DNA of 64,000 nt from NCBI RefSeq assembly GCF_003667545.1, contig NZ_RCUV01000009.1:1-64000 (forward strand). The letters run 5' to 3'. Positions 33,543 through 44,016 of this stretch are shown piece by piece (position 1 is the stretch's first letter; every line of letters begins with the position of its first letter). The notes beneath the pieces were generated by a model that did no database searches, had not been told where the DNA came from, and was given only the letters and a program-made list of their open reading frames with translations. This DNA comes from Mycetocola manganoxydans (lineage in GTDB: Bacteria; Actinomycetota; Actinomycetes; Actinomycetales; Microbacteriaceae). Both the position numbers and the translations under genes were made by a program.

Positions 33543-35059
33543 GCTGACAGGTGAGCCGAGAGCCGGTTGAGCCGGGCGAGGGTGTCGGCCTTGCCGAGGA
33601 TCTCCATGGATTCGAACAGGGGCGGTGATACCCGACGGCCGGAGACGGCGACCCGCAACGGACCGTAGGCGATCCGCGGCTTGAGACCGAGGCCCTCGAT
33701 GAGCGCGCCGGCAAGCGTCGCCTGCAGGTTCTCGGTGGTCCACTCGGCCTCGGAGACACCGGTGAGGGCCGAAACCGACGCCGTGAGGACATCGCCGGCG
33801 TTCTGCGGGAGGCTCTTCAATGCGTCGTCCTGGAAGTCGATGCCGGCGGCATCCGTGAAGAGGAACCCGAGCATTCCCGGTGCCTCACCGAGGAGACCGA
33901 TGCGCTCCTGTACGAGCGGCGCCGCCTTGCTGAGAATGGCACGCTGCTCGTCGCTGAGCGGCTCGGTGAGGATGCCCTCACGCACGAGATACGGAATGGT
34001 GCGCTCCGCGAAGTCGGCGACGTCGAGCAGGCGGATGTGGTCCCCGTTGATCGACTCAGCCTTCTTGAGATCGAAGCGGGCGGGGCTCGGGTTGACGTTG
34101 ACGACGTCGAACGCGGCGACCATCTCGTCAAGCGAGAAGACGTCGCGGTCGGCGGAGAGTCCCCAGCCGAGCAGCGCGAGGTAGTTGACGAGCCCCTCGG
34201 GGATGAAGCCGCGGTCGCGGTGGTGGAACAGGTTCGACTCGGGGTCGCGCTTCGAGAGCTTCTTGTTGCCGTCACCCATGACGTACGGGAGGTGACCGAA
34301 GCGCGGGATGAACGTCGTCAGCCCGATGTCGACGAGAGCGTGGTACAGCGCGATCTGCCTGGGAGTCGATGGGAGCAGATCCTCGCCGCGAAGCACGTGG
34401 GTGATTCCCATGAGCGCATCGTCGACGGGGTTCACGAACGGGTAGAGCGGGTGGCCGTTGGGGCGGACAACGACGAAGTCGGTGAACGAGCCGGCGGGGA
34501 ACGTGATCTCACCACGGACGAGGTCGTCGAAGCTGAGGTCGGTGTCAGGCACCCGCAGCCGGAGGGCTGGCAGACGACCCTCAGCACGGAAAGCGGCGCG
34601 CTGCTCGTCGGTGAGGTCGCGGTCGAAGTTGTCGTATCCGAACTGCTTGGGGCGGCCTGCGGCGGCGTTGCGCTCGTCGATCTCTTCAGCGTTCGAGTAG
34701 CTCTCGTACACGTGGCCGGCGGCGGTGAGCTTCTCGATGACGTCGCGGTACACGTCGGCGCGCTGCGACTGTCGGTACGGGCCGTGGTCTCCCCCGGCGC
34801 CTTCACCCTCGTCCCAGTCGAGCTTCAGCCAGCGGAGCGCCTCGAGAATGAGCTCGTAGCTCTCCTCGCTGTCACGGGCGGCATCCGTGTCTTCGATCCG
34901 GAACACGAGCTTGCCGCCCGTGTGCCGCGCGTATGCCCAGTTGAACAGGGCGGTTCGGATGAGCCCGACGTGAGGCGTGCCGGTCGGCGACGGGCAGAAT
35001 CGGACGCGAACGTCGGTGCCGGAAGCCGTTGAGAAGAGGGGAGAATTATCGCTTGACAT
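33539..35059 (-). CDS. gltX: Glutamyl-tRNA synthetase
   Basis: A 506-residue class I synthetase. The HIGH-type signature is in [20 protein letters not shown], the KMSKS motif reads KKLSKRD, and the GoHAL features [14 protein letters not shown] and [16 protein letters not shown] are present. It charges tRNA-Glu; many actinobacteria also misacylate tRNA-Gln with it and amidate later. The start at MSSDNSP is preferred over an upstream TTG; AGGA lies nine bases before it. Confidence 0.96.
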   Translation of the reverse strand: MSSDNSPLFSTASGTDVRVRFCPSPTGTPHVGLIRTALFNWAYARHTGGKLVFRIEDTDAARDSEESYELILEALRWLKLDWDEGEGAGGDHGPYRQSQRADVYRDVIEKLTAAGHVYESYSNAEEIDERNAAAGRPKQFGYDNFDRDLTDEQRAAFRAEGRLPALRLRVPDTDLSFDDLVRGEITFPAGSFTDFVVVRPNGHPLYPFVNPVDDALMGITHVLRGEDLLPSTPRQIALYHALVDIGLTTFIPRFGHLPYVMGDGNKKLSKRDPESNLFHHRDRGFIPEGLVNYLALLGWGLSADRDVFSLDEMVAAFDVVNVNPSPARFDLKKAESINGDHIRLLDVADFAERTIPYLVREGILTEPLSDEQRAILSKAAPLVQERIGLLGEAPGMLGFLFTDAAGIDFQDDALKSLPQNAGDVLTASVSALTGVSEAEWTTENLQATLAGALIEGLGLKPRIAYGPLRVAVSGRRVSPPLFESMEILGKADTLARLNRLSAHLSA

Positions 35060-35070
35060 CACCCGCAATC

Positions 35071-36324
35071 CTAGTCGCTGAGCCTGAACGCGGGCGCGGG
35101 CCTGCGGGCGACAAGAATCGCCGCGACGAGAACGGCGGCGACGAGGGCGCTCGCGACCAGCGAAAGCCCGTCGAAGCCGAGCAGGGCCAGCGTCGGCCCG
35201 GCCAGCGCTCCCCCTGCGGCGCCGGATAGATTCATCAAGGTGTCGGTGATGCCCTGCACCCGAGGCCGGCGGAGCGCTGCGGTCGACTCGGTCACGAGCG
35301 CTGAACCAGCCACCGTCGACGCGCTCCAGCCGAGGCCGAGCAGCACGAGTCCCGCTGTCACGGCCGATGAGGTCTCGGCACCGATCGCGAGAGTAGCGAG
35401 CGACGCGAGGAACAGCCCCTGCCCGAGGAGGATGACGGGCATGCGACCGAGTCGGTCCGCGAGCATCCCGAACACGGGCGAGAGCGCGAACATCCCGGCG
35501 ACGTGGAGGCTGATCGTGAGTCCGATGATGGTCAGGCTGGCGCCATGGTGCTGAAGATGCACCGGCGTCATCGACATCACGGACACCATCGTCGCGTGGC
35601 TGAGCGCAACGGTGAGGATTGCGAATCGTTCCCTCGAGCGCGATTCGGATGCCGTCGGTGCCGGCCGCGACATGGTATCCGTCTCGGCTCCGAGGGCTCG
35701 AGCCGTGAGGAGAGGATCAGGGCGAAGCGCGACGAGGTACACCGTCGCGGCGAGTACCTGGGCGGTGATCCCGAACAGAAACGGCCCTGTGAGCGGGACG
35801 AGGCCGAAGATCCGGCCCACCGCGTCGCCGGGTTCGAGCAGATTCGGTCCGGCGACGGCACCGAGGGTTGTGGCCCAGACAACGATGGACAGGTCCCTGC
35901 CGCGCGTGCGGTCGGTGGCGAGGTCGGTCGCAGCGAATCGGGCCTGAAGCCCGACGGCCGAGCCGGTGCCGATCAGGGCGAGCGCGACGAGGAGCAGCGG
36001 AAAGCTGCGAACGGATGCCGCCACGACGGTGAGCATGGCACCCGACGCGGACACCAGGGCACCGACGCTCAGCGCGACGCGCCGACCATGTCTGACGGCG
36101 ACCCTGGCGAGCGGGATCGCCGTGATCGCCGCTCCGAGCGTCGACATCGTCGCGGCCATGCCGGACCAGGCGTCGGATCCGGACACATCGGCGGCAAGCA
36201 GGGCACCGAGCGACAGGGTCGCACCGATGGCGAAACCACCGAGAACCTGGCCGGCGGAGAGAAACCAGACGCTTCGCCGCTGGAGCGCAGCGATCCGGGC
36301 GTCTCCGGTCGCTGTGTTGCTCAT
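35071..36324 (-). CDS. Major facilitator superfamily transporter
   Basis: A 417-residue protein with about twelve membrane helices and the MFS loop motif in [19 protein letters not shown] (after TM2) and [16 protein letters not shown] (after TM8). It begins with a 17-residue polar tail. The substrate is unknown; the overall form resembles drug or metabolite exporters of the YfcJ/tetracycline-like groups. It lies between gltX and a fumarylacetoacetase-family gene on the same strand, 6 bp from the latter. Confidence 0.9.
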   Translation of the reverse strand: MSNTATGDARIAALQRRSVWFLSAGQVLGGFAIGATLSLGALLAADVSGSDAWSGMAATMSTLGAAITAIPLARVAVRHGRRVALSVGALVSASGAMLTVVAASVRSFPLLLVALALIGTGSAVGLQARFAATDLATDRTRGRDLSIVVWATTLGAVAGPNLLEPGDAVGRIFGLVPLTGPFLFGITAQVLAATVYLVALRPDPLLTARALGAETDTMSRPAPTASESRSRERFAILTVALSHATMVSVMSMTPVHLQHHGASLTIIGLTISLHVAGMFALSPVFGMLADRLGRMPVILLGQGLFLASLATLAIGAETSSAVTAGLVLLGLGWSASTVAGSALVTESTAALRRPRVQGITDTLMNLSGAAGGALAGPTLALLGFDGLSLVASALVAAVLVAAILVARRPAPAFRLSD

Positions 36325-36330
36325 CTCAGG

Positions 36331-37089
36331 TCAGGCCGCTGTGTTGCGGAGGACACCGAGGCCAGTGACGGCGACCTCGACGGTGTCGCCGGAGACGATC
36401 GGGCCCACTCCGGCCGGTGTCCCTGTGAGGATCACGTCGCCGGGAAGAAGCGTGAAGACCGCCGAGGCGTATGCGATGATCTCCGCGACCGAGTGGATCA
36501 TGTCTGACAGTGGTGCCTGCTGGCGCACGTCACCGTTGACCCGGGTTTCAATCGTGGCTCCGTCGAGCGAGAACTCGGTCTCGATCACCGGGCCGAGCGG
36601 GCAGAAGGTGTCGAAGCCCTTTGCGCGGGTCCACTGGCCGTCCTTCTTCTGAAGGTCGCGGGCGGTCACGTCGTTGCCGATCGTGTGCCCGAAGATGACG
36701 CTTGCAGCGTCCTCGGCGCGCACATTCCGTGCCACGGATCCGATGACGACGGCGAGTTCACCCTCGTGTTCGATCCTGTCCGAGAGGCTCGGAAGCACGA
36801 TGCGGTCGTTCGGTCCGATCACGGAGGTGTTCGGCTTGAGGAACAGGAGCGGCTCTGCGGGGGCCTCGCCACCCATTTCCTTGGCGTGGTCGGCGTAATT
36901 CTTGCCGACACACACGACCTTGGACCGAGGGATCACGGGAGCGAGAAGAACGGCGTCGGCGATCGGAACCCGCTCACCGGTGGTCTCGAAGCCGCCGAAC
37001 ATGGGGTCGGCGGCGAGCACCACCAGGTCGGTCTCGTCGATGATTCCGAAGTTGATGGCACCGTCATGGCTGAATCGCGCAATTTTCAC
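36331..37089 (-). CDS. Fumarylacetoacetate hydrolase family protein
   Basis: The 252-residue protein has an N-terminal domain (about 1-55) and the FAH core with [16 protein letters not shown], the metal-binding Glu residues in [11 protein letters not shown], and [14 protein letters not shown] plus [12 protein letters not shown]. Relatives act as acylpyruvate hydrolases, oxaloacetate decarboxylases or in aromatic degradation. The GTG start lies exactly six bases after TAGGCT, suggesting a leaderless message. The position between MFS and ilvE gives no substrate clue. Confidence 0.92.
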   Translation of the reverse strand: MKIARFSHDGAINFGIIDETDLVVLAADPMFGGFETTGERVPIADAVLLAPVIPRSKVVCVGKNYADHAKEMGGEAPAEPLLFLKPNTSVIGPNDRIVLPSLSDRIEHEGELAVVIGSVARNVRAEDAASVIFGHTIGNDVTARDLQKKDGQWTRAKGFDTFCPLGPVIETEFSLDGATIETRVNGDVRQQAPLSDMIHSVAEIIAYASAVFTLLPGDVILTGTPAGVGPIVSGDTVEVAVTGLGVLRNTAA

Positions 37090-37122
37090 GAGTAGAGCCT
37101 AGCCGGGAACCAGCGTCGATGC

Positions 37123-38244
37123 TCAGGCGTCGAGCCGGTAGAGCCAGTTGTGGCGGTCGTCGCGGCGACCGTACTGAATGTCGGTGAGTTCCTCGCGGAT
37201 CGACATCGTGAGCTCGCCCGCCTCTGCGTCTGCTGACCCGATCGAGAATTCTGATGTCTTCAGCTCCGCGATCGGCGTGATCACCGCGGCCGTCCCGCAG
37301 GCAAACACCTCGGTGATGTCACCGGACTCGACGCCGGCACGCCAGTCTTCGACGCTGACCGCGCGCTCTTCGACCTCGTATCCGCGATCGCGAACGAGCT
37401 GGATGATGCTGTCGCGGGTGACACCCTCGAGGATGCTTCCCGTCAGCTCGGGCGTGACCACCCGGTTGTCCTTGTGCACAAAGAAGATGTTCATGCCACC
37501 GAGCTCTTCGATGTGGGTGCCGGTCTCGGCATCGAGGAAGAGCACCTGCGCGCAGCCGTTCTCCGCGGCTTCCTGCTGCGGCAGCAGCGAAGCAGCGTAG
37601 TTGCCGCCGCACTTCGCCGCTCCGGTTCCGCCACGGCCCGCTCGCGTGTACGTGGTCGACAGCCAGATGGAAACGGGCTTCACTCCCCCGGAGAAGTACG
37701 CCCCTGCCGGGCTCGCGATCACGTAGTAGCCGACCTTCTGGGCAGCGCGCACGCCGAGGAAGGACTCGTTCGCGATCATGAACGGACGCAGGTACAGGCT
37801 TGTGTCTTCTCCCGAAGGCACCCAGTCATTGTCGACGGCGACGAGACGGCGGAGGGATTCGAGAAAGTCGTCTGTGCTCAGCTCCGGCAGAGCGAGCCGT
37901 CGTGCCGACCGCTGGAATCTCTCCGCATTTTTCTCCGGGCGGAACGTCCAGACCGACCCGTCGTCGTGGCGGTAGGCCTTGAGGCCCTCGAAGATCTCCT
38001 GCGCGTAGTGCAGAACGGATGCCGCCGGGTCGAGGAGCAGCGGACCGTACGGCTGCACACGCGCGTCATACCACCCGTCCTCGAGCGTCCAGTCGATGGC
38101 GACCATGTGATCGGTGAAGTGCTTGCCGAAGCCGGGGTTCGCAAGGATCTCCTCGCGGCGCGCCTCGGCGATGGCTGATTCTGACGGACGGTGCTCCCAG
38201 GCGAGGGGGAAGGACTCGGTGCCGGTTCCTGCTGCAAGTGTCAT
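37123..38244 (-). CDS. ilvE: Branched-chain amino acid aminotransferase
   Basis: A 373-residue class IV PLP enzyme. The FEGLKAYRHDDGSVWTFRP segment, the PLP Lys in GAAKCGGNYAASLLPQ, and the EVFACGTAAVITPI phosphate-binding loop match the actinobacterial type II BCAT. It transaminates leucine, isoleucine and valine with 2-oxoglutarate. AAGGA lies a few bases before the start. It is followed upstream by leuB, also in branched-chain synthesis, in the same orientation. Confidence 0.95.
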   Translation of the reverse strand: MTLAAGTGTESFPLAWEHRPSESAIAEARREEILANPGFGKHFTDHMVAIDWTLEDGWYDARVQPYGPLLLDPAASVLHYAQEIFEGLKAYRHDDGSVWTFRPEKNAERFQRSARRLALPELSTDDFLESLRRLVAVDNDWVPSGEDTSLYLRPFMIANESFLGVRAAQKVGYYVIASPAGAYFSGGVKPVSIWLSTTYTRAGRGGTGAAKCGGNYAASLLPQQEAAENGCAQVLFLDAETGTHIEELGGMNIFFVHKDNRVVTPELTGSILEGVTRDSIIQLVRDRGYEVEERAVSVEDWRAGVESGDITEVFACGTAAVITPIAELKTSEFSIGSADAEAGELTMSIREELTDIQYGRRDDRHNWLYRLDA

Positions 38245-38268
38245 GTGCGTTCCTTTGGGTGCTGAGAT

Positions 38269-39324
38269 CTAGTGTGCGCCGAGTGAGGCCACGATCGCAT
38301 CCCCGACGGCGGAGGTCGATCGCTTCTCGCCCGTCCGGGCGGCGATGTCAGCGGTCACTGCGGCCGTGACGGCCGCGGCTTCGGCGGCGAGGCCCAGGTG
38401 CTCGAGCAGGAGGGCCACGGAGAGGATGGCGGCGGTCGGGTCAGCCACCTGTTGCCCGGCGATGTCAGGAGCCGATCCGTGGACCGGTTCGAACATGCTC
38501 GGGAAGGTGCCGTCCGGGTTGATGTTGCCCGAGGCCGCCAGACCGATGCCCCCGCTGATTGCGCCGGCCAGGTCGGTGAGGATGTCGCCGAAGAGGTTGT
38601 CCGTGACGATGACGTCAAATCTAGCAGGGTCGGTGACGAGGAAGATGGTCGCCGCGTCGACGTGGAGGTAGTCCACCGCGACATCCGGGTACTCCGCGGC
38701 GACGGCATCCATCGTTCGCTTCCAGAGCTTGCCCGAGAACGTCAGGACGTTGGTCTTGTGCACGAGGGTGAGCTTGTTCCGTCGGGTGGATGCCTTCTCG
38801 AACGCAAACCGGACGACGCGTTCCACCCCGTAGGCGGTGTTCACCGACACTTCGCTCGCGATCTCCTGCGGCGTTCCCTGGCGGATCGTGCCGCCGTTTC
38901 CGACGTACGGCCCCTCGGTACCCTCTCGGACGACGAGGAAGTCCACGTCACCCGGGTTCGCGAGCGGGCTCGGCACACCGGGGTACACCCGGGTGGGACG
39001 GAGGTTCGCGTAGTGGTCGAGCGAGAATCGGAGCTTGAGCAGCAGGCCGCGTTCGATGTTCGCACTGGCCAGCCGAGGGTCGCCTGGGGTCCCGCCGACG
39101 GCACCGAGCAGGATCGCGTCGTGGCTCCGGATCGCGTCGAGGTCGTCGTCGGTGAGCACGTCGCCGGTCTCGAGGTAGCGCGTGGCCCCAAGCGAGAATT
39201 CCGTCGTGTCGAAGCTGACGTCGCTTTCGCGGGTCACCGCGGAGAGGACCTTGACGGCCTCCGCGATCACTTCGGGTCCGATTCCATCACCCGGGATGAC
39301 CGCTAGCTTGACCTGACGCGACAT
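38269..39324 (-). CDS. leuB: 3-isopropylmalate dehydrogenase
   Basis: A 351-residue isocitrate/isopropylmalate dehydrogenase-family protein. Visible landmarks are [19 protein letters not shown] at the N-terminus, [20 protein letters not shown] with substrate arginines, [20 protein letters not shown] with metal-binding Asp residues, and [14 protein letters not shown] for NAD+ binding. It makes 2-oxoisocaproate precursor for leucine. It precedes ilvE by 24 bp and is probably co-transcribed. Confidence 0.95.
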   Translation of the reverse strand: MSRQVKLAVIPGDGIGPEVIAEAVKVLSAVTRESDVSFDTTEFSLGATRYLETGDVLTDDDLDAIRSHDAILLGAVGGTPGDPRLASANIERGLLLKLRFSLDHYANLRPTRVYPGVPSPLANPGDVDFLVVREGTEGPYVGNGGTIRQGTPQEIASEVSVNTAYGVERVVRFAFEKASTRRNKLTLVHKTNVLTFSGKLWKRTMDAVAAEYPDVAVDYLHVDAATIFLVTDPARFDVIVTDNLFGDILTDLAGAISGGIGLAASGNINPDGTFPSMFEPVHGSAPDIAGQQVADPTAAILSVALLLEHLGLAAEAAAVTAAVTADIAARTGEKRSTSAVGDAIVASLGAH

Positions 39325-39383
39325 GAACGCTCCATCCTGGGGATCTTCTCCGACCCGTCCAGCCTATCGCCGCGGAGGATCCG

Positions 39384-40913
39384 TCAGCGCACGCGACGAA
39401 GGGAGGTGAGCGCGAGGATCGCAGCGGCGATCATGAGTCCGACGCCCAGCCATGCGGCCAGGCCGACGCCGCTGTCGAAGGCGTGCCGTGCCGAGTTGAG
39501 GAGCTGTTCGGCGGCACCGGCAGGAAGCTCACCCGCGACGTGCACCGCTCCCCCGAGCGTCTCGCCGGCGGCGTTCTGCTGGGCGGCGTCGAGCCCGTCC
39601 GGCAGCACCACAGAGTTTCGGTACGAGGCGGTGAGGATCGTGCCGAGGATGGCCGTGCCGAGCACGGCACCCAGTTCATACGCGGTCTCCGACACCGCGG
39701 AGGCAGCGCCCGCCTTGTTGACGGGAGCGTTGGCAAGCACCAGTTCATTCGAGACGGTTTCCGCTGCGCCGATCCCGAGACCGAGCAGAAGGAAGCAGAT
39801 GGCGATCCCGATGGCATCGACGGCGCCACCGGTCACCGCGATGGCGGCATAGCCGACGGCCGAGATCGTCAGGGCGATCGGAACGACGACCGACGGGCGT
39901 ACCCGAGCCGCGATGGGCACAACAAGAAGTCCGGACAGAATCATGACCACGAGGCCGGGAACGAGTACGAGGCCCGCGGTGAGCGGCGAGAGGCCGAGCA
40001 CGAGCTGCAGGTGCTGGGAGACGAAGAAGAGGCCGCCGACCAGCGCGATCACGCTCAGCAGGTTGATGAGAATCGCGCCGCTGAAGGCCGGGATGCGGAA
40101 CAGCGCCATGTCGAGCATGGGAGTCTCGAGTCGGTTCTGCCGACGAACGAAGAGCGTTCCCGCTGTCAGCCCAGTCACGATGGCCACGACACCAAGAAGG
40201 TCCAAACCTTCCGTCGCCATGTGCTTGATTCCGTAAACGATGGGCAGCATCGTGACGAGTGAGAGGACAATGCTCGCGATGTCGAGCTTGCCCGGAGCCG
40301 GGTCGCGGGATTCGGGAACGAGGACCGGCGCGAGGATGAACAGGGGCAGCAGCACCGGCACGGCGATCAGGAACACCGACCCCCACCACAGGCTTTCGAG
40401 CAGGATGCCGCCGATCACCGGTCCGAGGGCACTCCCGGCGGCGAATCCGCTGGCCCAGACCGCGATCGCGAGCCGCCGCTGCTCCCTGTCGCGGAAGATG
40501 CTGCGGATGAGCGAGAGCGTCGACGGCATGAGCATGGCGCCGAAGAACCCCAGCGCTGCGCGAGCCGCGATGAGCATCTCGATCGACGGCGCGAACGCTG
40601 CGAGGATCGACACGACACCGAAACCTGCCGAACCGATGAGCAAAAGCTTCTTCCGTCCGACCCGGTCGCCGAGGCTTCCCATGGCGACGAGCAGTCCGGC
40701 GAGGACGAGCGGGTAGATGTCGATCATCCACAACAGCGCCGTGCCACTGGGGGTGAGTGCCTCCGAGATCGCGGGCAGCGCGAAGTTCAGCACCGTGTTG
40801 TCGACGGACACCAGCAACACGGGAAGCATGAGCACCGCGAGCGCGACCCAGCCGCGCGTGCCGACACGCAGGGATGTCGGTGTCGAGCCGGTGTCGAGCA
40901 GAGGGGTAGCCAT
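39384..40913 (-). CDS. MFS multidrug efflux transporter, 14-TM DHA2 type
   Basis: The 509-residue protein has about fourteen helices and the DHA2 features MIDIYPLVLAGLLVAMGSLGDRVGRKK (motif A) and a motif C-like GFAAGSALGPVIGGILLE. Such proteins export drugs, antiseptics or dyes with protons. AAGGAC precedes the ATG by five to six bases. It is transcribed divergently from a TetR gene through an operator that covers both -10 boxes, so the regulator probably represses it. Confidence 0.92.
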   Translation of the reverse strand: MATPLLDTGSTPTSLRVGTRGWVALAVLMLPVLLVSVDNTVLNFALPAISEALTPSGTALLWMIDIYPLVLAGLLVAMGSLGDRVGRKKLLLIGSAGFGVVSILAAFAPSIEMLIAARAALGFFGAMLMPSTLSLIRSIFRDREQRRLAIAVWASGFAAGSALGPVIGGILLESLWWGSVFLIAVPVLLPLFILAPVLVPESRDPAPGKLDIASIVLSLVTMLPIVYGIKHMATEGLDLLGVVAIVTGLTAGTLFVRRQNRLETPMLDMALFRIPAFSGAILINLLSVIALVGGLFFVSQHLQLVLGLSPLTAGLVLVPGLVVMILSGLLVVPIAARVRPSVVVPIALTISAVGYAAIAVTGGAVDAIGIAICFLLLGLGIGAAETVSNELVLANAPVNKAGAASAVSETAYELGAVLGTAILGTILTASYRNSVVLPDGLDAAQQNAAGETLGGAVHVAGELPAGAAEQLLNSARHAFDSGVGLAAWLGVGLMIAAAILALTSLRRVR

Positions 40914-40945
40914 GGGATGTCCTTGCCGGTGTGGGGAAAGCTTTG

Positions 40946-40969
40946 ACTATACCGACTGGACGGTATAGT
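40946..40969. promoter_or_regulatory. TetR operator overlapping divergent promoters
   Basis: ACTATACCG and CGGTATAGT form a perfect 9-bp inverted repeat around ACTGGA. TATAGT at 40964-40969 is the -10 for the TetR gene and its mirror at 40951-40946 is the -10 for the MFS gene. TTGACT at 40943-40948 may be the TetR -35, with a short spacer. Confidence 0.82.
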
Positions 40970-40975
40970 AGCAAC

Positions 40976-41566
40976 GTGACCTCTCCAGTATCGAGCTCAG
41001 ACAACCGGATGCCTCGTCCCGCCTCCGCGCGCGACCGCGTGCTCACCGCCTATGAAGATCTCCTGATCGAATCGGGGGAACGGGGCGCGACTCTCGACGC
41101 CGTCGCCGCCCGCGCCGGCGTCTCGAAAGGCGGATTGCTGTACCACTTCGGGTCCAAAGACGCGCTTGTCGAAGGCTTCATCGCCCGCTTGATGGACCTG
41201 ACCGAAGAAGACATCGACATCATGCTCGCCGCGCCGGAAGGCGTTGTGGACTACATCATCCGCACCTCGGTCAACGAAGGAACGGCTTTCGACCGGGCAC
41301 TCATCGCCGCAGCCCGTCTTGCCCAGACGGCCGATCCCCGGGCAGGAGTCGCGCTCGCCAGCATCCATGACCGCTGGCTCGACGTCGTGACGCAGGTCGT
41401 GGGCGATGCGACAGTGGCGCGGGCCATCGTCCTCATCAGCGACGGCCTCTATTACAACTCCGCACTGATGGGCATGGGAGCGACCGAACCGAACGATCCG
41501 ACAGACGAAAGGCTGGACCGCCTGCTCGAGGTCATCGCCCGTCTCGGTGCAGCTTCGCGCCCATAG
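40976..41566 (+). CDS. TetR family transcriptional regulator
   Basis: This 196-residue protein has the TetR helix-turn-helix at about residues 14-60 (RDRVLTAYEDLLIESGERGA then AARAGVSKGGLLYHFGSK) and a helical ligand domain. The GTG at 40976 is chosen because TATAGT lies six bases upstream, giving a leaderless start; a longer frame from 40931 would run through the operator. It probably represses the divergent DHA2 exporter and itself. Confidence 0.9.
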   Translation: MTSPVSSSDNRMPRPASARDRVLTAYEDLLIESGERGATLDAVAARAGVSKGGLLYHFGSKDALVEGFIARLMDLTEEDIDIMLAAPEGVVDYIIRTSVNEGTAFDRALIAAARLAQTADPRAGVALASIHDRWLDVVTQVVGDATVARAIVLISDGLYYNSALMGMGATEPNDPTDERLDRLLEVIARLGAASRP

Positions 41567-41667
41567 CACACGGGAGTTCCCGGCCGCGGGGATACCGGCA
41601 TCCCTAGCCGTGCGGTCCCGTCCGGCCCTAGGGTGATCTCATCAGCACCGGAAAGGGAGCTATCACC

Positions 41668-41916
41668 ATGAGTATTGGTTTGGGAATTTTCCTGTTTGCG
41701 ATCGGGGCGGTCCTGACGTTTGCATTGAACATCACGGTCGACTGGATCGACCTCGACCTGGTCGGTTACATCCTCATGGGTGCCGGCGTCGTCGTGGTCA
41801 TCATCGGTATCGCTCTGCTCGCGCGGAAGCGCAGCTCCGTCACGACGACGAGGAGCGGCATCGACCCCGCCACTGGCGCGCGCGTCAACACCTCGGAGCG
41901 CGACGAACGACTGTAG
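41668..41916 (+). CDS. Small two-helix membrane protein (DUF6458-like)
   Basis: An 82-residue protein with two hydrophobic segments (about 3-22 and 31-51) separated by TVDWIDLDLVGYILM, and a polar tail containing RKRSS and SERDERL. This matches a small family that is very common in actinobacteria and has no known function. GGAAAGGGAGC precedes the start. A strong hairpin follows 17 bases after the stop. Confidence 0.88.
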   Translation: MSIGLGIFLFAIGAVLTFALNITVDWIDLDLVGYILMGAGVVVVIIGIALLARKRSSVTTTRSGIDPATGARVNTSERDERL

Positions 41917-41933
41917 TCCGCCACCCGAACGAC

Positions 41934-41965
41934 AGAAGGGCCACCGCAACCGCGGTGGCCCTTCT
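41934..41965. terminator. Terminator between the small membrane protein and serA
   Basis: Arms AGAAGGGCCACCGC and GCGGTGGCCCTTCT enclose AACC. It serves the convergent genes on both sides. Confidence 0.92.
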
Positions 41966-41980
41966 TGTGTTTTCACTCTC

Positions 41981-43573
41981 TTACTGCTCGGTTACCTCGA
42001 TGGCCCGCAGCACGGAGGCGTCGATGTCAGACCGCACGGCGTCGAGAATCGCGTCTGGCACCGGAGAGTCGACGGTGAGCACGCTCAGCGCCTGGCCACC
42101 GGCCGCCCGTCGGGCGACCTGCATCCCGGCGATGTTGATGCCTGCCTCACCGAAGCGGCGGCCGTAGACGGCGACGATTCCGGGGCGGTCGGTGTACAGC
42201 ATGACGATGTGGTGCTGCGCGATCGGCACCTCGACGTCGTAGCCGTTGATCTCGACGAGCTTCTCGATCTGCTTGGTGCCGGTGAGCGTTCCGGAGACCG
42301 AGATCTGCGAGCCGTCGCTCAACGCGCCGCGCAGGGTGATGATGTTCCGGTATTCCTCGCTCTCGGCATCCGTGAGGAGTCGAACGACGATGCCACGCTG
42401 CTCGGCAAGAAGCGGAGCGTTGACGTACGAGACCGTCTCACTGACGATGTTCGTGAAGATCCCTTTCAGCGCCGCGAGCTTGAGCACGCTGACGTCGTAG
42501 TCGCTGAGCTCTCCGTGCACCTCGACGTCGACGCTCGTGAGCGGCGAGTGCGCGAGTGAGGCGAAGACCTGGCCCAGCTTTTCGACGAGTGGGATGCCTG
42601 GGCGCACGTAGGGATCGATGACGCCGCCGGCGACGTTGACAGCGTCCGGCACCAGTTCGCCGCCGAGGGCGAGACGCACGGAACGGGCGACGGAGACGCC
42701 GGCCTTCTCCTGCGCTTCGTCGGTCGATGCGCCGAGGTGAGGGGTGACGATGATGTTGGGCAGACCCAGAAGCGCGTCGTTGGTCGGAGGCTCGGAAACG
42801 AACACGTCGAGGCCTGCACCCGCGATCGTGCCGGAGACGAGTGCCTCGTGGAGCGCGTCCTCGTCGATGAGACCACCGCGGGCGACGTTGACGATGTATG
42901 CGGTCGGCTTCATGAAGGCGAACTGCTCGGTGTTGATCATGCCCGTGGTCTCCGGGGTCTTCGGCATGTGGATCGTGACAAAGTCCGAGCGCTCGAGGAG
43001 TTCATCGAGCGTGACGAGCTGGACGCCGAGCTGCTGCGCCCGTGCGCTCGTGACGTAGGGGTCGTAGGCGACGATGGTCGTGCCGAACGCCTGTAGACGG
43101 GCCGTGATGAGAGCACCGATCCGCCCGAGCCCGATGATGCCGATGGTCTTCTCGTACAGCTCGGTACCGGTGTACTTCGAGCGCTTCCACTGCCCCTGGG
43201 CGAGCGCGTTGTGTGCCTGCGGGATGTGGCGGGCGAGGCTCAGGATGTGTCCGACGGTCAGTTCGGCAGCAGAGATGATGTTCGAGGTCGGGGCGTTCAC
43301 GACCATCACACCGGCGGCGGTCGCTGCCTTGATGTCGACGTTGTCGAGTCCGACGCCGGCGCGCGCGATGACCTTCAACTGCGGCGCAGAGGCCAGCGCT
43401 TCGGCGTCGACCTGCGTTGCGGAGCGAACGAGGATCGCGTGGGCATCGGCGAGCGAGGAGAGCAGCGCCGGCCGGTCGGTGCCGTCCACCTGGCGGATGT
43501 CGAAGTCAGGGCCAAGCGCGTCGACGGTTGCTGGGGAGAGTTCTTCGGCGATGAGTACGACCGGTTTTGACAC
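41981..43573 (-). CDS. serA: D-3-phosphoglycerate dehydrogenase
   Basis: The 530-residue protein is the long actinobacterial form. It has a catalytic domain with GLDNVDIKAATAAGVMV, the NAD site IGIIGLGRIGALIT, an Arg-Glu-His active set (NVARGGLIDEDAL and VTPHLGASTDEAQ), an intervening ASB domain (about 310-450) and a C-terminal ACT domain (IVMLYTDRPGIVAVYGRRFG) that binds serine. It starts the serine pathway. The GTG at 43573 is chosen over an ATG three codons upstream because AAAGG then lies at normal distance and the family starts SKPVVLIAEELS. Confidence 0.95.
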   Translation of the reverse strand: MSKPVVLIAEELSPATVDALGPDFDIRQVDGTDRPALLSSLADAHAILVRSATQVDAEALASAPQLKVIARAGVGLDNVDIKAATAAGVMVVNAPTSNIISAAELTVGHILSLARHIPQAHNALAQGQWKRSKYTGTELYEKTIGIIGLGRIGALITARLQAFGTTIVAYDPYVTSARAQQLGVQLVTLDELLERSDFVTIHMPKTPETTGMINTEQFAFMKPTAYIVNVARGGLIDEDALHEALVSGTIAGAGLDVFVSEPPTNDALLGLPNIIVTPHLGASTDEAQEKAGVSVARSVRLALGGELVPDAVNVAGGVIDPYVRPGIPLVEKLGQVFASLAHSPLTSVDVEVHGELSDYDVSVLKLAALKGIFTNIVSETVSYVNAPLLAEQRGIVVRLLTDAESEEYRNIITLRGALSDGSQISVSGTLTGTKQIEKLVEINGYDVEVPIAQHHIVMLYTDRPGIVAVYGRRFGEAGINIAGMQVARRAAGGQALSVLTVDSPVPDAILDAVRSDIDASVLRAIEVTEQ

Positions 43574-43662
43574 AGGGGACATCCTTTGCTGGCAATGGGG
43601 AGGTCGGGCGCCGCAGTCGTCGGGACGCACGTGCTCCAACTTTAGTGGACGCCGGTGGCGTG

Positions 43663-44016
43663 TTACGTCAGGACGGTGCCCAGCCCGAAGACGGCGAGGA
43701 GGCTCAGGGAGATTGCCGCGACCGCCCCGAGTCCGGCCAGGTACAGCAGAACCTGGGCGAGTGGACTGCGACGTCTTCCGATCCAATAGGAGAGGCCGAA
43801 GACGCCGAGAGGGAGGAGGATCCCGAGAATCAGCACCACCCAGCCGACGGCGTTGATCGTGGTTCCGAGACCGGATGCCACGACGCTCACCCCGACCAGG
43901 TTGCCGACGGCTTCCCAGACGTCGAACGCGAAGAAGAGGCCGAAGAACACGGCGAGAGTGACACCCAGCCATGCGGGGGTCTGCGTGCGCGGCTCCACGG
44001 GAGTTTCGGCGGTCAT
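43663..44016 (-). CDS. Small membrane protein, four predicted helices
   Basis: This 117-residue protein has hydrophobic segments at about 17-38, 45-65, 67-85 and 92-115 and a short acidic N-terminus. It looks like a conserved actinobacterial membrane protein, but I assign no function. The ATG overlaps the stop of the upstream membrane-protein gene (TGATG), so the two are probably made together. The frame extends far upstream but overlaps that neighbour. Confidence 0.7.
   Translation of the reverse strand: MTAETPVEPRTQTPAWLGVTLAVFFGLFFAFDVWEAVGNLVGVSVVASGLGTTINAVGWVVLILGILLPLGVFGLSYWIGRRRSPLAQVLLYLAGLGAVAAISLSLLAVFGLGTVLT

Noticed and set aside
39745-41046. 433-codon open frame on the minus strand
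   Set aside because: Overlaps the DHA2 transporter in another frame, with Arg/Ala/Gly-rich sequence and no domain; the transporter frame has clear MFS motifs.
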